NCBI GenBank assembly: GCA_001314625.1
Contig: LJSH01000001.1
Span: 620,001 to 684,000, forward strand
Length of the DNA stretch: 64,000 nucleotides
Direction of reading: 5' to 3'
DNA from: Oceanicaulis sp. HLUCCA04
Lineage (GTDB): Bacteria; Pseudomonadota; Alphaproteobacteria; Caulobacterales; Maricaulaceae
How positions within the stretch are numbered: position 1 is the first letter of the stretch; every line of letters starts with the position of its first letter. The translations under genes were made by a program, and so were the position numbers. Below, in pieces: positions 1 to 9,595 of this stretch. The notes under the pieces were generated by a model. The model did not search any database and was not told where the DNA came from. It was given only the letters and a program-made list of their open reading frames with translations.

Positions 1-150
1 TTGGAATCTACCAGATATCCAGTTGTTAGATTCATCTAAACGGAAAACTTCCGCACCCTCTCTAATGAAAACTTCGTCCAGCTCAACTGAAACGGCACCA
101 CTTCCCATTATATCTCGGATCTTCATAATCAGGGTCCTCATATCAACCAT
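1..150 (-). CDS. Partial hypothetical protein, AT-rich
   Basis: Fifty codons without a stop run from an ATG at 150 to the window edge, starting [18 protein letters not shown]. The ATG shares its A with the kbl stop (TGATG), so translational coupling to kbl is likely; a GGGGGTGG stretch just upstream could be the ribosome binding site. Codons are unlike the neighbours (ATA, AGA, AGG, TTA), which suggests acquired DNA. The usual partner downstream of kbl is tdh, and this start does not resemble Tdh. I do not recognise the family. Confidence 0.55.
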   Translation of the reverse strand, partial: MVDMRTLIMKIRDIMGSGAVSVELDEVFIREGAEVFRLDESNNWISGRFQ

Positions 151-1352
151 CAAACCACCCCCAGTTTTTTCCCTACCTTGGTGAAGGCCTCCACCGCGCG
201 GTCGATCTGGTCCGGCGTGTGAGCCGCGCTCATCTGCGTGCGGATGCGCGCCTTTCCCTTCGGGACGACCGGGTAGAAGAAGCCGATCACGTAGACGCCC
301 TCCTCCATCAGCGCGGTGGCCATGTCCTGGCTCAGCTTGGCATCGCCCAGCATGACCGGGATGATCGGGTGCTCGCCGGGCAGAAGCTCGAAGCCCGCCT
401 CGCTCATGCCCTTGCGGAAGCGTTTGGCGTTGTCGAACAGCCGGGCTCGCAAGTCATCGCCGTTCGCGACCATGTCCAACGCCTTCAGGCTTGCGCCCGC
501 AATCGCCGGGGCCAGCGAGTTGGAGAACAGATAGGGCCGCGAGCGCTGGCGCAGAATGTCGATCACGCTCTGGCTGGCGCAGGTGAACCCGCCCATCGCC
601 CCGCCTAGCGCCTTGCCCAGCGTGCCGGTGACGATGTCGACCCGGCCCAGCACGCCGCAATGCTCCACACTGCCCCGGCCCTTTGCCCCCATGAAACCAT
701 GGGCGTGGCAATCATCGACCATGGTGATGGCGTCATACTTCTCGGCCAGATCGCAGATTTCTTTCAGCTTGGCGATATAGCCATCCATGGAGAACACGCC
801 GTCCGTGGCGATCAGGATGTGGCGGGCACCGGCCGCGCGCGCTTCCTTCAGCTTGGCCTCCAGATCATCCATGTCCGAATTGGCATAGCGATAGCGCTTC
901 GCCTTGCACAGGCGGATACCATCAATGATGGAGGCGTGATTGAGCGCATCTGAGATGATGGCGTCATTTTCATCCAGCAACGGCTCGAAGAGGCCGCCAT
1001 TGGCGTCAAACGCCGCCGCATAGAGGATCGCGTCCTCGTGCCCGGTATAGGCGGCCAGCGCGGTTTCCAGCTCGCGATGAACGCTTTGCGTGCCGCAGAT
1101 GAAGCGCACGGACGCCACGCCATAGCCATACCGGTCCAGCGCGGTCTTGGCGGCGTTGATCAGTTCGGGCAGGTTGGCGAGGCCGAGATAATTATTGGCG
1201 CAGAAATTGATGACATGGCTGTCGCCGCCCTTGGCCGCGACATCAATCTCGGAGAATTGCTGCGAGGTGATGACCCGCTCGCGCTTGTAGAGCCCGTCGG
1301 CCTCGATCTCCTGCAAGGTGCTGGCAAGATGGTCGTAAAAGCTGTTGGCCAT
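150..1352 (-). CDS. kbl: 2-amino-3-ketobutyrate CoA ligase (glycine C-acetyltransferase)
   Basis: This cytoplasmic PLP enzyme cleaves 2-amino-3-oxobutyrate with CoA into glycine and acetyl-CoA, the second step of threonine degradation through threonine dehydrogenase. The 400-residue product matches the family length of about 398. Visible family features are the N-terminal [11 protein letters not shown] block, the [10 protein letters not shown] loop, and the [10 protein letters not shown] segment holding the PLP-binding lysine. The ATG at 1352 (MANSFYDHL) is chosen; a longer in-frame reading lacks family similarity and crosses a terminator. The expected partner tdh is not next to it; an AT-rich unknown gene overlaps its stop instead. 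An ALAS/KBL relative (AONS family) is the only alternative, and the C-terminus fits Kbl. Confidence 0.93.
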   Translation of the reverse strand: MANSFYDHLASTLQEIEADGLYKRERVITSQQFSEIDVAAKGGDSHVINFCANNYLGLANLPELINAAKTALDRYGYGVASVRFICGTQSVHRELETALAAYTGHEDAILYAAAFDANGGLFEPLLDENDAIISDALNHASIIDGIRLCKAKRYRYANSDMDDLEAKLKEARAAGARHILIATDGVFSMDGYIAKLKEICDLAEKYDAITMVDDCHAHGFMGAKGRGSVEHCGVLGRVDIVTGTLGKALGGAMGGFTCASQSVIDILRQRSRPYLFSNSLAPAIAGASLKALDMVANGDDLRARLFDNAKRFRKGMSEAGFELLPGEHPIIPVMLGDAKLSQDMATALMEEGVYVIGFFYPVVPKGKARIRTQMSAAHTPDQIDRAVEAFTKVGKKLGVV

Positions 1353-1424
1353 GGCGCGGGTCTCCGGTTCTGCTTGCTGGTGAACGGGATAGGCCAAGCG
1401 CCCTGGCAGGGCAATGCGGCCAAA

Positions 1425-1457
1425 CGCAAAACGCCCCGCTGCGAGAGCGGGGCGTTT
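1425..1457 (-). terminator. Rho-independent terminator after clpA
   Basis: A perfect 12-bp stem (1429-1440 with 1446-1457, arm AAACGCCCCGCT, loop GCGAG) lies between the clpA stop and the kbl start. Read on the minus strand the hairpin ends in GTTTTGCGTTT, so it would stop clpS-clpA transcription before kbl. Confidence 0.75.
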
Positions 1458-1482
1458 GCCGGAAATTGCTTGCGGGGCGGTG

Positions 1483-3810
1483 CTACCGCACCGGCTCGGG
1501 CTTGCGCTTCGCGCCAGACCGGCCCTTGCCTTGCGGCTTGATACGGTCGCCGGGGATGATCTCGAAATCGAGACGATCCGCGTCGGCCGGGTCCACATCG
1601 ACCTTGACGATCCCGCCCTTGCGCAGCTGGCCGAACAGAATCTCGTCTGCCAGCGGCTTCTTGATGTGCTCCTGGATCACGCGCCCCAGCGGACGCGCGC
1701 CAAACTTCTCATCATAGCCACGTGCCGCCAGCCAGGCCTTGGCCGGCTCGGTCAGCTCGAAGGTCACCCCGCGGTCGGTGAGCTGGGCTTCCAGCTCGAG
1801 CACGAATTTCTCGACCACGCGGGCAACCACGTCCTGTTTCAGGCCGGCAAAGCCGATCATCGCGTCCAGACGGTTGCGGAATTCCGGCGTGAACAGGCGC
1901 TCGATGGCGGCGGTGTCCTCGCCCTCTCGCTTGCCGCGCCCAAAGCCGATGGCTTCCTTGGCGGCATCCGATGCGCCGGCATTGGTGGTCATGATCAGCA
2001 CGACGTTGCGGAAATCGATCTTCTTGCCGTTGGCATCGGTCAGCTCGCCATTATCCATCACCTGCAGGAGGATGTTGAAAATGTCGGGGTGGGCTTTCTC
2101 GATCTCATCCATCAGCAGCACAGAGTGCGGATGCTGATCGACAGCATCGGTCAGCTGCCCGCCCTGATCATAGCCGACATAGCCTGGAGGCGCGCCCAGA
2201 AGGCGGCTCACCGTATGGCGCTCCATGTATTCGCTCATGTCAAAGCGCAGGAGTTCCACGCCCAGCACGGAGGCGAGCTGGCGGGCCACTTCGGTCTTGC
2301 CCACGCCGGTCGGCCCGGAGAAGAGATAGCAGCCAATGGGCTTTCTCGGCTCGCGAAGCCCGGCCCGCGCCAGCTTGATCGCGCTGGAAAGCTTGCCGAT
2401 AGCCTCGTCCTGACCGTAAACAACGCGCTTGAGCGACACATCGAGGTCCTTGAGCACGCGCTCGTCGGACTTCGAGACCGACTTGGCAGGAATGCGCGCA
2501 ATCTTCGCGACGACGCTTTCCACCTCTTTCACGCCAATGGTTTTCTTGCGCTTTGAGGGCGCAACGAGGCGCATGGACGCGCCCGCCTCGTCGATCACAT
2601 CAATCGCCTTGTCGGGTAATTTGCGGTCGCCGATATAGCGGTCGGCCAGCTCCACCGCGCTTTTCAGCGCATCATTGGTGAAGCGGACATCATGGAAATC
2701 CTCAAAATAGGGTTTGAGCCCTTGCAGGATCTTGATCGCATCGGGAACCGAAGGCTCCACCACATCAATCTTCTGGAAGCGGCGGGCCAGCGCCCGGTCC
2801 TTCTCGAAATGCTGGCGGTATTCCTTGTAGGTGGTTGAGCCCATGCAGCGCAGCGAGCCGGACTGCAAGGCGGGCTTCAGAAGGTTGGAGGCGTCCATCG
2901 CCCCGCCAGACGTCGCGCCCGCGCCGATAACGGTGTGAATCTCGTCTATGAACAGCACCGCATTGGGCCGCGCCTCGAGCGCCTTGACCACCTGCTTGAC
3001 GCGTTCCTCGAAATCACCGCGATAGCGCGTGCCGGCCAGCAGAGCGCCCATATCAAGCGAGAAGATGGTCGCTTCCAGCAACACTTCGGGCACGCTGCCT
3101 TCAACGATGAGCCGGGCGAGGCCTTCGGCAATCGCTGTCTTGCCGACACCGGGATCACCGACCAGCAGCGGATTATTCTTGCGGCGGCGGCAGAGAATCT
3201 GCACGCAGCGCTCCACTTCCGCCGCCCGCCCGATCAGCGGATCAACGCTGCCTGCACGCGCCTTTGCATTGAGATCAACGCAATAGGCCGCCAGCGCATC
3301 ATCCTTGTCTTCCGCGGCATCCTCCTCGCTTTCGGCCGCGCCGGTCGGGCGGCGGCTTTCATCCGCGCCGGGCTTTTTGGCGATGCCATGAGAGATAAAG
3401 TTGACCGCGTCGTAGCGGGTCATGTCGCGCTCGGCGAGGAAGTAGGCGGCGTGGCTCTCACGCTCGGCAAACAAGGCCACCAGAACATTGGCGCCGGTGA
3501 CTTCCTCACGGCCCGAGTTCTGCACGTGGATGACGGCGCGCTGGATCACCCGTTGGAAGCCCGCTGTAGGCTTGGCGTCTTCCTCATTGTCAACGACCAG
3601 GCTGGCCAGCTCATTATCAACATAGTCACCGAGCGTGGAGCGCAATTCCTCAACATCCACGTCACAGGCCCGCATCACCGCCGTGGCATCCTCATCATCG
3701 CACAGGGCGAGCAGGAGGTGCTCCAGCGTGGCGAATTCATGCCGGTGCTCGTTGGCCGCTGTCAGCGCAACGTGCAGGCTTTGCTCAAGAGCAGGTGAGA
3801 ATGACGGCAC
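1483..3810 (-). CDS. clpA: ATP-dependent Clp protease ATP-binding subunit ClpA
   Basis: ClpA is the AAA+ unfoldase that feeds substrates, including N-degron proteins delivered by ClpS, into ClpP in the cytoplasm. The 775-residue product has an N-terminal Clp repeat domain, two AAA modules with Walker A motifs GDPGVGKT and GPTGVGKT, Walker B motifs LFIDEIH and LLMDEIE, and the IGFG loop that docks onto ClpP. It starts with GTG at 3810 (family start PSFSxxLEQ), with AGGA about 8 bases upstream. The stop of clpS is only 4 bases upstream, so the two form an operon ending at the terminator near 1440. Together these features make the call secure. Confidence 0.97.
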   Translation of the reverse strand: MPSFSPALEQSLHVALTAANEHRHEFATLEHLLLALCDDEDATAVMRACDVDVEELRSTLGDYVDNELASLVVDNEEDAKPTAGFQRVIQRAVIHVQNSGREEVTGANVLVALFAERESHAAYFLAERDMTRYDAVNFISHGIAKKPGADESRRPTGAAESEEDAAEDKDDALAAYCVDLNAKARAGSVDPLIGRAAEVERCVQILCRRRKNNPLLVGDPGVGKTAIAEGLARLIVEGSVPEVLLEATIFSLDMGALLAGTRYRGDFEERVKQVVKALEARPNAVLFIDEIHTVIGAGATSGGAMDASNLLKPALQSGSLRCMGSTTYKEYRQHFEKDRALARRFQKIDVVEPSVPDAIKILQGLKPYFEDFHDVRFTNDALKSAVELADRYIGDRKLPDKAIDVIDEAGASMRLVAPSKRKKTIGVKEVESVVAKIARIPAKSVSKSDERVLKDLDVSLKRVVYGQDEAIGKLSSAIKLARAGLREPRKPIGCYLFSGPTGVGKTEVARQLASVLGVELLRFDMSEYMERHTVSRLLGAPPGYVGYDQGGQLTDAVDQHPHSVLLMDEIEKAHPDIFNILLQVMDNGELTDANGKKIDFRNVVLIMTTNAGASDAAKEAIGFGRGKREGEDTAAIERLFTPEFRNRLDAMIGFAGLKQDVVARVVEKFVLELEAQLTDRGVTFELTEPAKAWLAARGYDEKFGARPLGRVIQEHIKKPLADEILFGQLRKGGIVKVDVDPADADRLDFEIIPGDRIKPQGKGRSGAKRKPEPVR

Positions 3811-3814
3811 AGGA

Positions 3815-4192
3815 TTAATCCTTTTCCATGGTGCATTGGAGAGGATGCTGTGCCCGGCGCGCGGCGTCCATCACCTGCGCTACCTTGGTCTCAGCCACCT
3901 CGTAGGTAAATACGCCGCAAACGCCCACCCCATTCTGGTGAACATGCAGCATGACGCGAGTCGCGTCTTCCTGGTCCTTGTGAAAAATCACCATCAGAAC
4001 CTGGATGACGAATTCCATCGGCGTGAAGTCGTCGTTGAGCAACAACACCTTGTACATGGACGGCCGCTCGGTGCGCGGACGCGTCTTTACGGTGATGCCG
4101 GTCTGGCGTTCCGTATCACCTGGCCCCGGCGCCGATGGGCCCGGACCTGAAGGTTTTGGCCCCGATGGTTTGCGCGGGTCCGTCATGCCCAT
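3815..4192 (-). CDS. clpS: ATP-dependent Clp protease adaptor ClpS
   Basis: ClpS binds destabilising N-terminal residues and hands the protein to ClpA. The 125-residue product has a proline/glycine-rich, disordered N-terminus of about 35 residues, then the conserved core: [16 protein letters not shown], the VMLHVHQNG helix and the [14 protein letters not shown] segment. The long N-terminal extension fits alphaproteobacterial ClpS. Two ATGs are possible (4192 and 4186); neither has a clearly better ribosome site, and the choice changes only two residues. It lies 4 bases upstream of clpA. Confidence 0.95.
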   Translation of the reverse strand: MGMTDPRKPSGPKPSGPGPSAPGPGDTERQTGITVKTRPRTERPSMYKVLLLNDDFTPMEFVIQVLMVIFHKDQEDATRVMLHVHQNGVGVCGVFTYEVAETKVAQVMDAARRAQHPLQCTMEKD

Positions 4193-4345
4193 CCGCTGTT
4201 CCGCCTCACTTCACGCGCCGCCGTGTGACGGCTTTCGTCCAGTGGATTAAATAGGCATGCGAGGGCCTGTGAGAAGCCCCCATCGCGGCTTGTTAACAGT
4301 CGCGCGCCGCAAACAGGTGGCGATCAGCGAAATTTGGGGAAAACT

Positions 4346-4421
4346 TGGTGAGCCGGCCGGGGCTCGAACCCGGGACCTACTGATTAAAAGTCAGTTGCTC
4401 TACCAGCTGAGCTACCGGCTC
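4346..4421 (-). tRNA. tRNA-Lys (anticodon UUU)
   Basis: The minus strand folds into a full cloverleaf: acceptor GAGCCGG/CCGGCTC, D arm with AGCTCAGCTGGTAGAGC, anticodon stem ACTGA/TCAGT with loop CTTTTAA (anticodon TTT), T arm CCGGG-TTCGAGC-CCCGG, discriminator A and an encoded CCA at 4346-4348. It lies upstream of clpS on the same strand. Confidence 0.97.
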
Positions 4422-4564
4422 TCATCAAGAGTGCGCGTATCTATAGAGGCGCGCCGCGCCGGTCAAGGCGCTCGCGTGTGTGACATCCGCGCGCAATACA
4501 GGCGTATTTGCCATCGCTTCGCCATCGTGAGACAGCATTATTGTGTACAGGGAGGAACCTGCTC

Positions 4565-5170
4565 ATGCAGTACACGCCGCTATCAGCGATGTGCGCGCTT
4601 TGTGCGCTGGCCATGACTGCCTGCACAACATCCAGGGAAACAATTGATGAAGCGGCCGGGCGCACCATGCCAGCAGCCTATGACGCGCTGGGCGCACCGC
4701 GCGAGCGCCCCGGAGCGGTCATGGTGGAAGAGGACGAGCGCACGGTACCGACACCCTATGGCGGCACAGGCGCGCGGCGCGTGTGCTCCACTGTGGCAAC
4801 TGATATTGCCCGGCTGACCGCTGTGTTGGGCCCGGACACCGAACAGCCCCCTGCCCCCACAGAAACGGCCGAGGAGGCGCGCGAACGCTCCGTGTGGGAC
4901 AGCGGCCAGGATCTGCTCTCGCGCGCGCCTGACGCAGCCCAGGACGCCGCAGTGGACGCCTACTACTCGGCGATTGTCGGGCTCAATCCGGTACGGCCTG
5001 TCGCGCGCTTTGTACAGAACTCTGCACGCATTGAAGCGCAGGCCCGCGCGCAGCGCGAAATGGCTGACCGGCGCCGCGCCTATTTGCGCGGACTTTTCGA
5101 TGGTTTTGGCTGTAACCGGCGCGTGCTGGAGCAGACCTTCATCCGCTATGGGCTGGCAGAGGGAGAATAG
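4565..5170 (+). CDS. Hypothetical lipoprotein or secreted protein
   Basis: The 201-residue product starts at an ATG preceded by GGGAGGAA, better than an earlier in-frame start. The N-terminus is a hydrophobic signal ending in ALAMTAC, a plausible though imperfect lipobox. Residues after it are charged and proline-rich. The last 50 residues (ARIEAQARAQREMADRRRAYLRGLF, quoted only in parts: A-x-R-A-x-R-E-M-A-D-R-R and YLRGLFDGFGC) resemble the end of the secreted protein at 9039-9560. I do not recognise a named family. It probably acts in the periplasm or at the outer membrane; its function is unknown. Confidence 0.75.
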   Translation: MQYTPLSAMCALCALAMTACTTSRETIDEAAGRTMPAAYDALGAPRERPGAVMVEEDERTVPTPYGGTGARRVCSTVATDIARLTAVLGPDTEQPPAPTETAEEARERSVWDSGQDLLSRAPDAAQDAAVDAYYSAIVGLNPVRPVARFVQNSARIEAQARAQREMADRRRAYLRGLFDGFGCNRRVLEQTFIRYGLAEGE

Positions 5171-5307
5171 CGTCAATTAAACTAATGATTTTTATGGCTA
5201 CTCCCGAATTGCCACCAATTTCCGGAACCGGGCACAGCCTGTCATCGTTGATCCTTTGCTAAGCCGCCTGTCTTCCCCGCGGGCGGAGTGGAAAAGGAGA
5301 GCTTCCG

Positions 5308-5859
5308 ATGAAACGCATTTTGCTATCGTCGATCATGGTGACGGCCTTCGCAGCCGCGACCGCTCACTCGCAGCTGCCTGATGTGACGGGCCAGGTCTCC
5401 GGTACGATTGACCAGACCAGCCGGCTCGGGGTCGATGCTGACAGCCGAGACATCGCGGTGGACCAGCGCACCGGGTTGGCACTGGACACCCGCCTGACCA
5501 GTGAACTTGAGCAAGTGCTGACGCAGCACAGCAGGGCAAATGCCAATGCCTCACTGCAGAGCCAGCTCGAAGCGGATTCGCAGGCCTATGTGCGCACGCG
5601 CACGTCGTACAGGCCGCGCGCCCGGTCCAGTGCGCGCGTCGAGTACGCACCGGTTCGCGCCTATTCCAGCGATGGCTATTATGTCGGCCATGTCCACCGC
5701 ACCCGCCGCTCGTCCGGCCAGCATTACGTGGTCATTCGCGCCGAAGGGTCATCTGAGACCTACGCGGTACTGGCCAGCGATGCGGCCTTCGACGCCAATG
5801 CCAATGCGGTCATTCTGGCGGCAACGCAAGCCGAACTGAGCTCACAGCTCAACCGTTAG
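5308..5859 (+). CDS. Hypothetical secreted protein
   Basis: The 183-residue product has a clear signal peptide (MKRILLSSIMVTAFAAATAHSQ) and a good ribosome site (AAAAGGAGAG, 7 bases before the ATG). The mature part has an Asp/Thr-rich segment (residues 25-70), an Arg/Ser-rich linker (about 95-110) and a C-terminal part with SDGYYVGHVHRTRRS and repeated DANAN. No catalytic motif or named family is visible. A strong terminator follows 28 bases downstream, so it is probably monocistronic. Confidence 0.75.
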   Translation: MKRILLSSIMVTAFAAATAHSQLPDVTGQVSGTIDQTSRLGVDADSRDIAVDQRTGLALDTRLTSELEQVLTQHSRANANASLQSQLEADSQAYVRTRTSYRPRARSSARVEYAPVRAYSSDGYYVGHVHRTRRSSGQHYVVIRAEGSSETYAVLASDAAFDANANAVILAATQAELSSQLNR

Positions 5860-5886
5860 CTTTCGCGCCTGCGAGCAAACTTCCCG

Positions 5887-5912
5887 CGGCCCCCTTCCAG
5901 GGGGCCGTTTTT
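5887..5912 (+). terminator. Rho-independent terminator
   Basis: A perfect 8-bp GC stem (CGGCCCCC at 5887-5894, GGGGGCCG at 5900-5907, loop TTCCA) is followed by TTTTT. It ends the secreted-protein gene just before the convergent tgt stop. Confidence 0.85.
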
Positions 5913-5917
5913 CTTGC

Positions 5918-7048
5918 CTAAACCGGCTTGCCCGTCCCCTGTTCCCAACGGGCGAGAAACTCTGCGCGGAACACCTCGAAGCGTCCTTCAGCAATAGCCG
6001 CGCGCATACGCGCCATCAGATCCTCGTAATACGCGACATTGTGCCATGACAGCAGCATGGAGCCGAGATACTCCCCCGCCCGCACCAGATGGTGTATATA
6101 GGCCTTCGAATAGTCACGGCTGGCCGGGCAGTTCACCGCCTCATCGAGCGGACTTTCATCCTCGGCATATTGCGCGTTCTTGAGATTATACGGGCCGTAG
6201 TCCGACCAGGCCTGGCCGTGACGGCCCGAGCGCGTCGGCATCACGCAGTCGAACATGTCGACCCCGCGCGCCACAGCTTCCACCAGATCAACCGGGCGGC
6301 CCACCCCCATCAGATAGCGCGGACGTTCATGCGGAAGATGGGGCGTGGTGGCCTCCAGCACCGCACACATCGTCTCGAACCCCTCACCCACCGCGAGCCC
6401 GCCGACAGCATAGCCGTCAAACCCGGTCTCGATCAGGCCTTCTGCCGATTGCCGGCGCAGATCGGGATAGACCGACCCTTGAACGATACCGAACAGGTTT
6501 TGCGTCTCGCGCTCGCCAAATGCCTCTTTGGAACGCTTGCCCCAGCGGATCGAGAGCTCCATGGATTTGGCAGCCGCATCGCGCTCGCACGGGAAAGGCG
6601 TGCACTCGTCAAGCTGCATGGAGATGTCAGCGCCCAGAAGATCAGCCTGGATCTCGATGGAGCGTTCCGGTGTGAGCATGTGCTTGGAGCCATCAATATG
6701 GCTTTTGAAGGCCACGCCCTCCTCGCTCATCTTGCGAAGCCCGGACAGCGACCAGACCTGAAACCCGCCTGAGTCGGTCAGGATCGGCCCGTCCCAGCGC
6801 ATGAAATGATGCAGGCCGCCCAGCCGTTTCACGCGCTCCGCGCCGGGGCGCAGCATGAGGTGATAGGTGTTGCCCAGCAATATGTCCGCGCCTGCCTGCC
6901 TTACCTGATCAGGGTAGAGCGCCTTCACCGTCGCAGCCGTCCCGACCGGCATGAAGGCCGGTGTGCGAATGTCCCCGCGCGCGGTTTTCAGGGTTCCGGT
7001 GCGCGCTTGGCCATCGACGGCGGCGATCTCAAAGGGAAAACTGGCCAT
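5918..7048 (-). CDS. tgt: tRNA-guanine transglycosylase, with altered zinc site
   Basis: Tgt exchanges guanine-34 for preQ1 in tRNAs for Asp, Asn, His and Tyr during queuosine synthesis. The product is 376 residues, the usual length, and keeps the catalytic signatures [11 protein letters not shown] (general acid D92) and [12 protein letters not shown] (nucleophile D267). The zinc site is odd: against the known Zymomonas pattern CxCxxC, this protein has V305, C307 and S310, so two of three zinc cysteines are missing, while the histidine (H336) remains. The DNA reads GTG and AGC at those codons, without a frameshift. The ATG at 7048 gives the family start ([13 protein letters not shown]). No other queuosine gene is adjacent. 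Confidence 0.95.
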   Translation of the reverse strand: MASFPFEIAAVDGQARTGTLKTARGDIRTPAFMPVGTAATVKALYPDQVRQAGADILLGNTYHLMLRPGAERVKRLGGLHHFMRWDGPILTDSGGFQVWSLSGLRKMSEEGVAFKSHIDGSKHMLTPERSIEIQADLLGADISMQLDECTPFPCERDAAAKSMELSIRWGKRSKEAFGERETQNLFGIVQGSVYPDLRRQSAEGLIETGFDGYAVGGLAVGEGFETMCAVLEATTPHLPHERPRYLMGVGRPVDLVEAVARGVDMFDCVMPTRSGRHGQAWSDYGPYNLKNAQYAEDESPLDEAVNCPASRDYSKAYIHHLVRAGEYLGSMLLSWHNVAYYEDLMARMRAAIAEGRFEVFRAEFLARWEQGTGKPV

Positions 7049-7086
7049 GTGAGTCGGGTGTCCTGATGCGCGGGGAACAAGAAAAG

Positions 7087-8634
7087 ATGAGCTGGAAAGA
7101 CGAAATTGACGAGTTGCGCAAGCGTCAGGCGCTGACACGGGCGATGGGCGGACCGGAGAAGCTGGAGCGTCAGCGCGCCGCCGGCCGGCTGAATGTTCGC
7201 GAACGCATCACTCTTCTAGCCGATGAAGGCAGTTTTCGCGAGATCGGCTCCATCGCCGGTACAGCCAGCTATGACGAAAGCGGCCAGCTGACCGGGTTGA
7301 TGCCGGCCAACTGCCTGTTCGGGCGCGCAAAAGTGCGCGGCCGCGATGTGGTTCTGGTGGCGGACGACTTCACGGTGCGCGGCGGCGCGGCCGATGCGGC
7401 CATCGTGGAAAAGCAGATCCAGGCCGAGGCCATGGCGCGCGATCTGCGCCTGCCGCTTGTGCGCCTGATCGAAGGCACGGGCGGTGGCGGCTCCGTCAAA
7501 TCGATCCTCGACATGGGCGCCACTTATGTACCCTTCAATCCAGCCTGGGATCTGGTGGTCGAAAACCTCGAAACCGTGCCGGTCGTCTCGCTGCTGCTTG
7601 GCCCGGTAGCAGGGCTGGGTGCCGCGCGCGCGGTCTCCAGTCATTACTCGGTGATGGTGAAGGGACAGGCGCAAATGTTCGTCGCCGGGCCACCCGTCGT
7701 CGCCGGCATTGGCGAAGACGTTACCAAGGAAGAGCTCGGCGGAGCCGATATCCAGCTGGCCGCGGGTGCGGTGGACGATGCATTCGCCACCGAGGCCGAC
7801 GCCATGGAGGCTGCGCGCTGGTTCCTGTCCTATCTGCCCAACTCGGTCCATGAATTGCCCGCGCGGGCGGCGCCGTCCGACGATCCGGCGCGAACTGACC
7901 CGTCTCTTTCCGCAATCGTGCCGCGCGACAAGCGCTACGCCTACGACATGCAGGCGATACTGGCCTCCACGATGGACCAGGGCAGCGTCTTCGAGATGGG
8001 CCGCAATTTCGGCCAGTCCGTGATCACCGCCTTTGCGCGCCTGGATGGCTGGCCGGTGGCCGTCATCGCGTCCAACCCGAAAGTGTATGGCGGCGGATGG
8101 ACGGCTGAAGCCGCGCAGAAAGTGACACGCTTTATCGATCTGGCCGAGACCTTCCGCCTGCCCCTCGTCCATTTTGTCGACATACCCGGCTTCGTCATCG
8201 GCACACGCGCCGAACGCGCAGGCACGATCCGCCATGGCGCGCGGGCACTGGCGGCTCTGTATCAGGCATCGGTGCCGATGTGCGCTATCATCGTGCGCAA
8301 GGCATTCGGTGTCGCAGGCGCGGCAATGATGAACCATACGGGCTTTCGCTACCGCTATGCCTGGCCATCGGGCGACTGGGGCTCGCTTCCGCTGGAAGGC
8401 GGCGTGGAAGCGGCCTTCAAGTCGGCCCTCGAAACGGCCGCGGACCCGGAAGCCATGAAGGCCGAGCTGTCGCGCCAGATGCGGTCCTTCTCCTCGCCGT
8501 TCAAGACCGCTGAACGCTTCTGGGTGGAGGAGATCATCGACCCGGCCGATACCCGGCCCCTTCTAACCGAGTTTGCGAGGCTGTCTGCGCCTTTGCGAGG
8601 CCGGGGCGAGAAAAAGCCGCGCTATCGGCCCTAG
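7087..8634 (+). CDS. Acyl-CoA carboxylase, carboxyltransferase subunit
   Basis: This 515-residue protein belongs to the biotin-dependent carboxyltransferase family of propionyl-CoA/methylcrotonyl-CoA carboxylase beta chains, which move CO2 from biotin to an acyl-CoA. It has the N-terminal GRLNVRERI block, the N-half acyl-CoA site ([11 protein letters not shown]), the glycine-rich [14 protein letters not shown] stretch, the [13 protein letters not shown] oxyanion region and the C-terminal [11 protein letters not shown] segment. The ATG at 7087 has GGGGAACAAG upstream; a second ATG at 7066 is less likely. No biotin carboxylase or biotin carrier gene is adjacent, so the substrate cannot be assigned. 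It is divergent from tgt, with starts 38 bases apart. Confidence 0.88.
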   Translation: MSWKDEIDELRKRQALTRAMGGPEKLERQRAAGRLNVRERITLLADEGSFREIGSIAGTASYDESGQLTGLMPANCLFGRAKVRGRDVVLVADDFTVRGGAADAAIVEKQIQAEAMARDLRLPLVRLIEGTGGGGSVKSILDMGATYVPFNPAWDLVVENLETVPVVSLLLGPVAGLGAARAVSSHYSVMVKGQAQMFVAGPPVVAGIGEDVTKEELGGADIQLAAGAVDDAFATEADAMEAARWFLSYLPNSVHELPARAAPSDDPARTDPSLSAIVPRDKRYAYDMQAILASTMDQGSVFEMGRNFGQSVITAFARLDGWPVAVIASNPKVYGGGWTAEAAQKVTRFIDLAETFRLPLVHFVDIPGFVIGTRAERAGTIRHGARALAALYQASVPMCAIIVRKAFGVAGAAMMNHTGFRYRYAWPSGDWGSLPLEGGVEAAFKSALETAADPEAMKAELSRQMRSFSSPFKTAERFWVEEIIDPADTRPLLTEFARLSAPLRGRGEKKPRYRP

Positions 8635-8639
8635 GGGTT

Positions 8640-8892
8640 CCACCCCTCATCCTGAGGGTCAGCAAAGCGAACGTCTCGAAGGAACTGGGGTGACGGCACG
8701 CAGGCCCGAACCATGGGTCCCGGCTCGGGGACCGGGACCCCGGTGGAGAGGTCAGCAGCATAACTGGCAAAATTATCGAAACAGGAACACACGCCGGGGG
8801 CCCGGCCCCCGAGCCGGGGTCCATTTTTCGTTTCACCGGCAAAAGCCGGTGCCCAGTTTTCTGGATCCCGGGTCAAGCCCGGGAACCCGGTT
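8640..8892. repeat. Cluster of REP-like palindromes
   Basis: The 404-base gap behind the carboxyltransferase gene is full of hairpins: CCCTCA/TGAGGG at 8644-8658, GGGTCCCGG/CCGGGACCC at 8715-8740, a GC palindrome near 8793-8811, ACCGGC/GCCGGT at 8835-8850 and TCCCGGG/CCCGGGA at 8866-8884. The motifs CTGGATCCCGGGTCAAGC and TCATCCTGAGG are of the kind scattered through many alphaproteobacterial genomes. I see no gene here; the remaining bases up to 9038 hold only the leader of the next gene. Confidence 0.7.
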
Positions 8893-9038
8893 GAGATTAT
8901 AGAGCAAACCAGCGAGCTCAATAATCCGCACAAACCCAACACCTTGAAACCTTACGAGCTTCGTCAGATGCAAACCGGCAGGCTTTGAGACACGGTCGTG
9001 TCCATCAACTCCACGGGGGAGTGAGAAGGAGAACCGTG

Positions 9039-9560
9039 ATGAAACGCATCCTGTTTGCCGGGCTGGCCATGGCCGCCCTGTCGGTGCCCGCCCTCGCCCA
9101 GGAAGGGCAGGTCATCCGCATGGGTGACAGCGCCCTGTCCTGCCGCGAAGTGGTCATGGAAGCGAACGCCGCTGCCGAAGTGCTCGGCGGCGCGCCGGAA
9201 GGCGGTGTGTTCGACTCCACTTACGCAACAGAGGCCGCCACCAGTGTGGCGACTCAGGCCGCGCTGATGTCGGGGGCGGGTCGGGCCATCCCCGGTATCA
9301 GCGCGGTCGGCGGCTTCATGCGCCAGCGGGCCGAACGGCGTGAAGCCGAGCTCGCCGCCCAACGCGACGTGGCAGAAAAGCGCTGGTACTGGCTGTCGGG
9401 CCTGTATGAAGGCGGACAATGCGACAGCCGTCTGCGCGCGGAAGCGGAAGCCGAAGCTGAAGCTGCTGCCGCTCAGACGGCCGAACCGGCAAATGACGAG
9501 CCGGTCTATGAAATGAACGACCCGGCCACGGACGGGGCAACCAGCGGCGGCGAGGAGTAA
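9039..9560 (+). CDS. Hypothetical secreted protein with Ala/Glu-rich tail
   Basis: The 173-residue product has a signal peptide ending ALSVPALAQ and a ribosome site GAGAAGGAGA before the ATG at 9039. The mature protein has two cysteines (SCREV near residue 35 and GGQCDSR near 130), a helical segment (RQRAERREAELAAQRDVAEK) and an acidic Ala/Glu-rich tail. The helical part plus RWYWLSGLYEGGQC matches the end of the lipoprotein at 4565-5170, so the two are probably paralogous modules. Function unknown; probably periplasmic. Confidence 0.75.
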   Translation: MKRILFAGLAMAALSVPALAQEGQVIRMGDSALSCREVVMEANAAAEVLGGAPEGGVFDSTYATEAATSVATQAALMSGAGRAIPGISAVGGFMRQRAERREAELAAQRDVAEKRWYWLSGLYEGGQCDSRLRAEAEAEAEAAAAQTAEPANDEPVYEMNDPATDGATSGGEE

Positions 9561-9595
9561 GTCCCGGCTCTTCGCACGGCGCGGGCGCGCTGCTT

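Noticed and set aside
1353-1598. N-terminal extension of Kbl
   Set aside because: It covers the terminator between clpA and kbl and the end of clpA, and has no Kbl similarity.
7216-8337. Long frame antisense to the carboxyltransferase gene
   Set aside because: GC-rich coding DNA gives long open antisense frames; its sequence has no family features.
8573-8902. Frame over the REP-like palindromes
   Set aside because: Arg/Gly/Pro-rich translation typical of palindromic GC-rich repeats.
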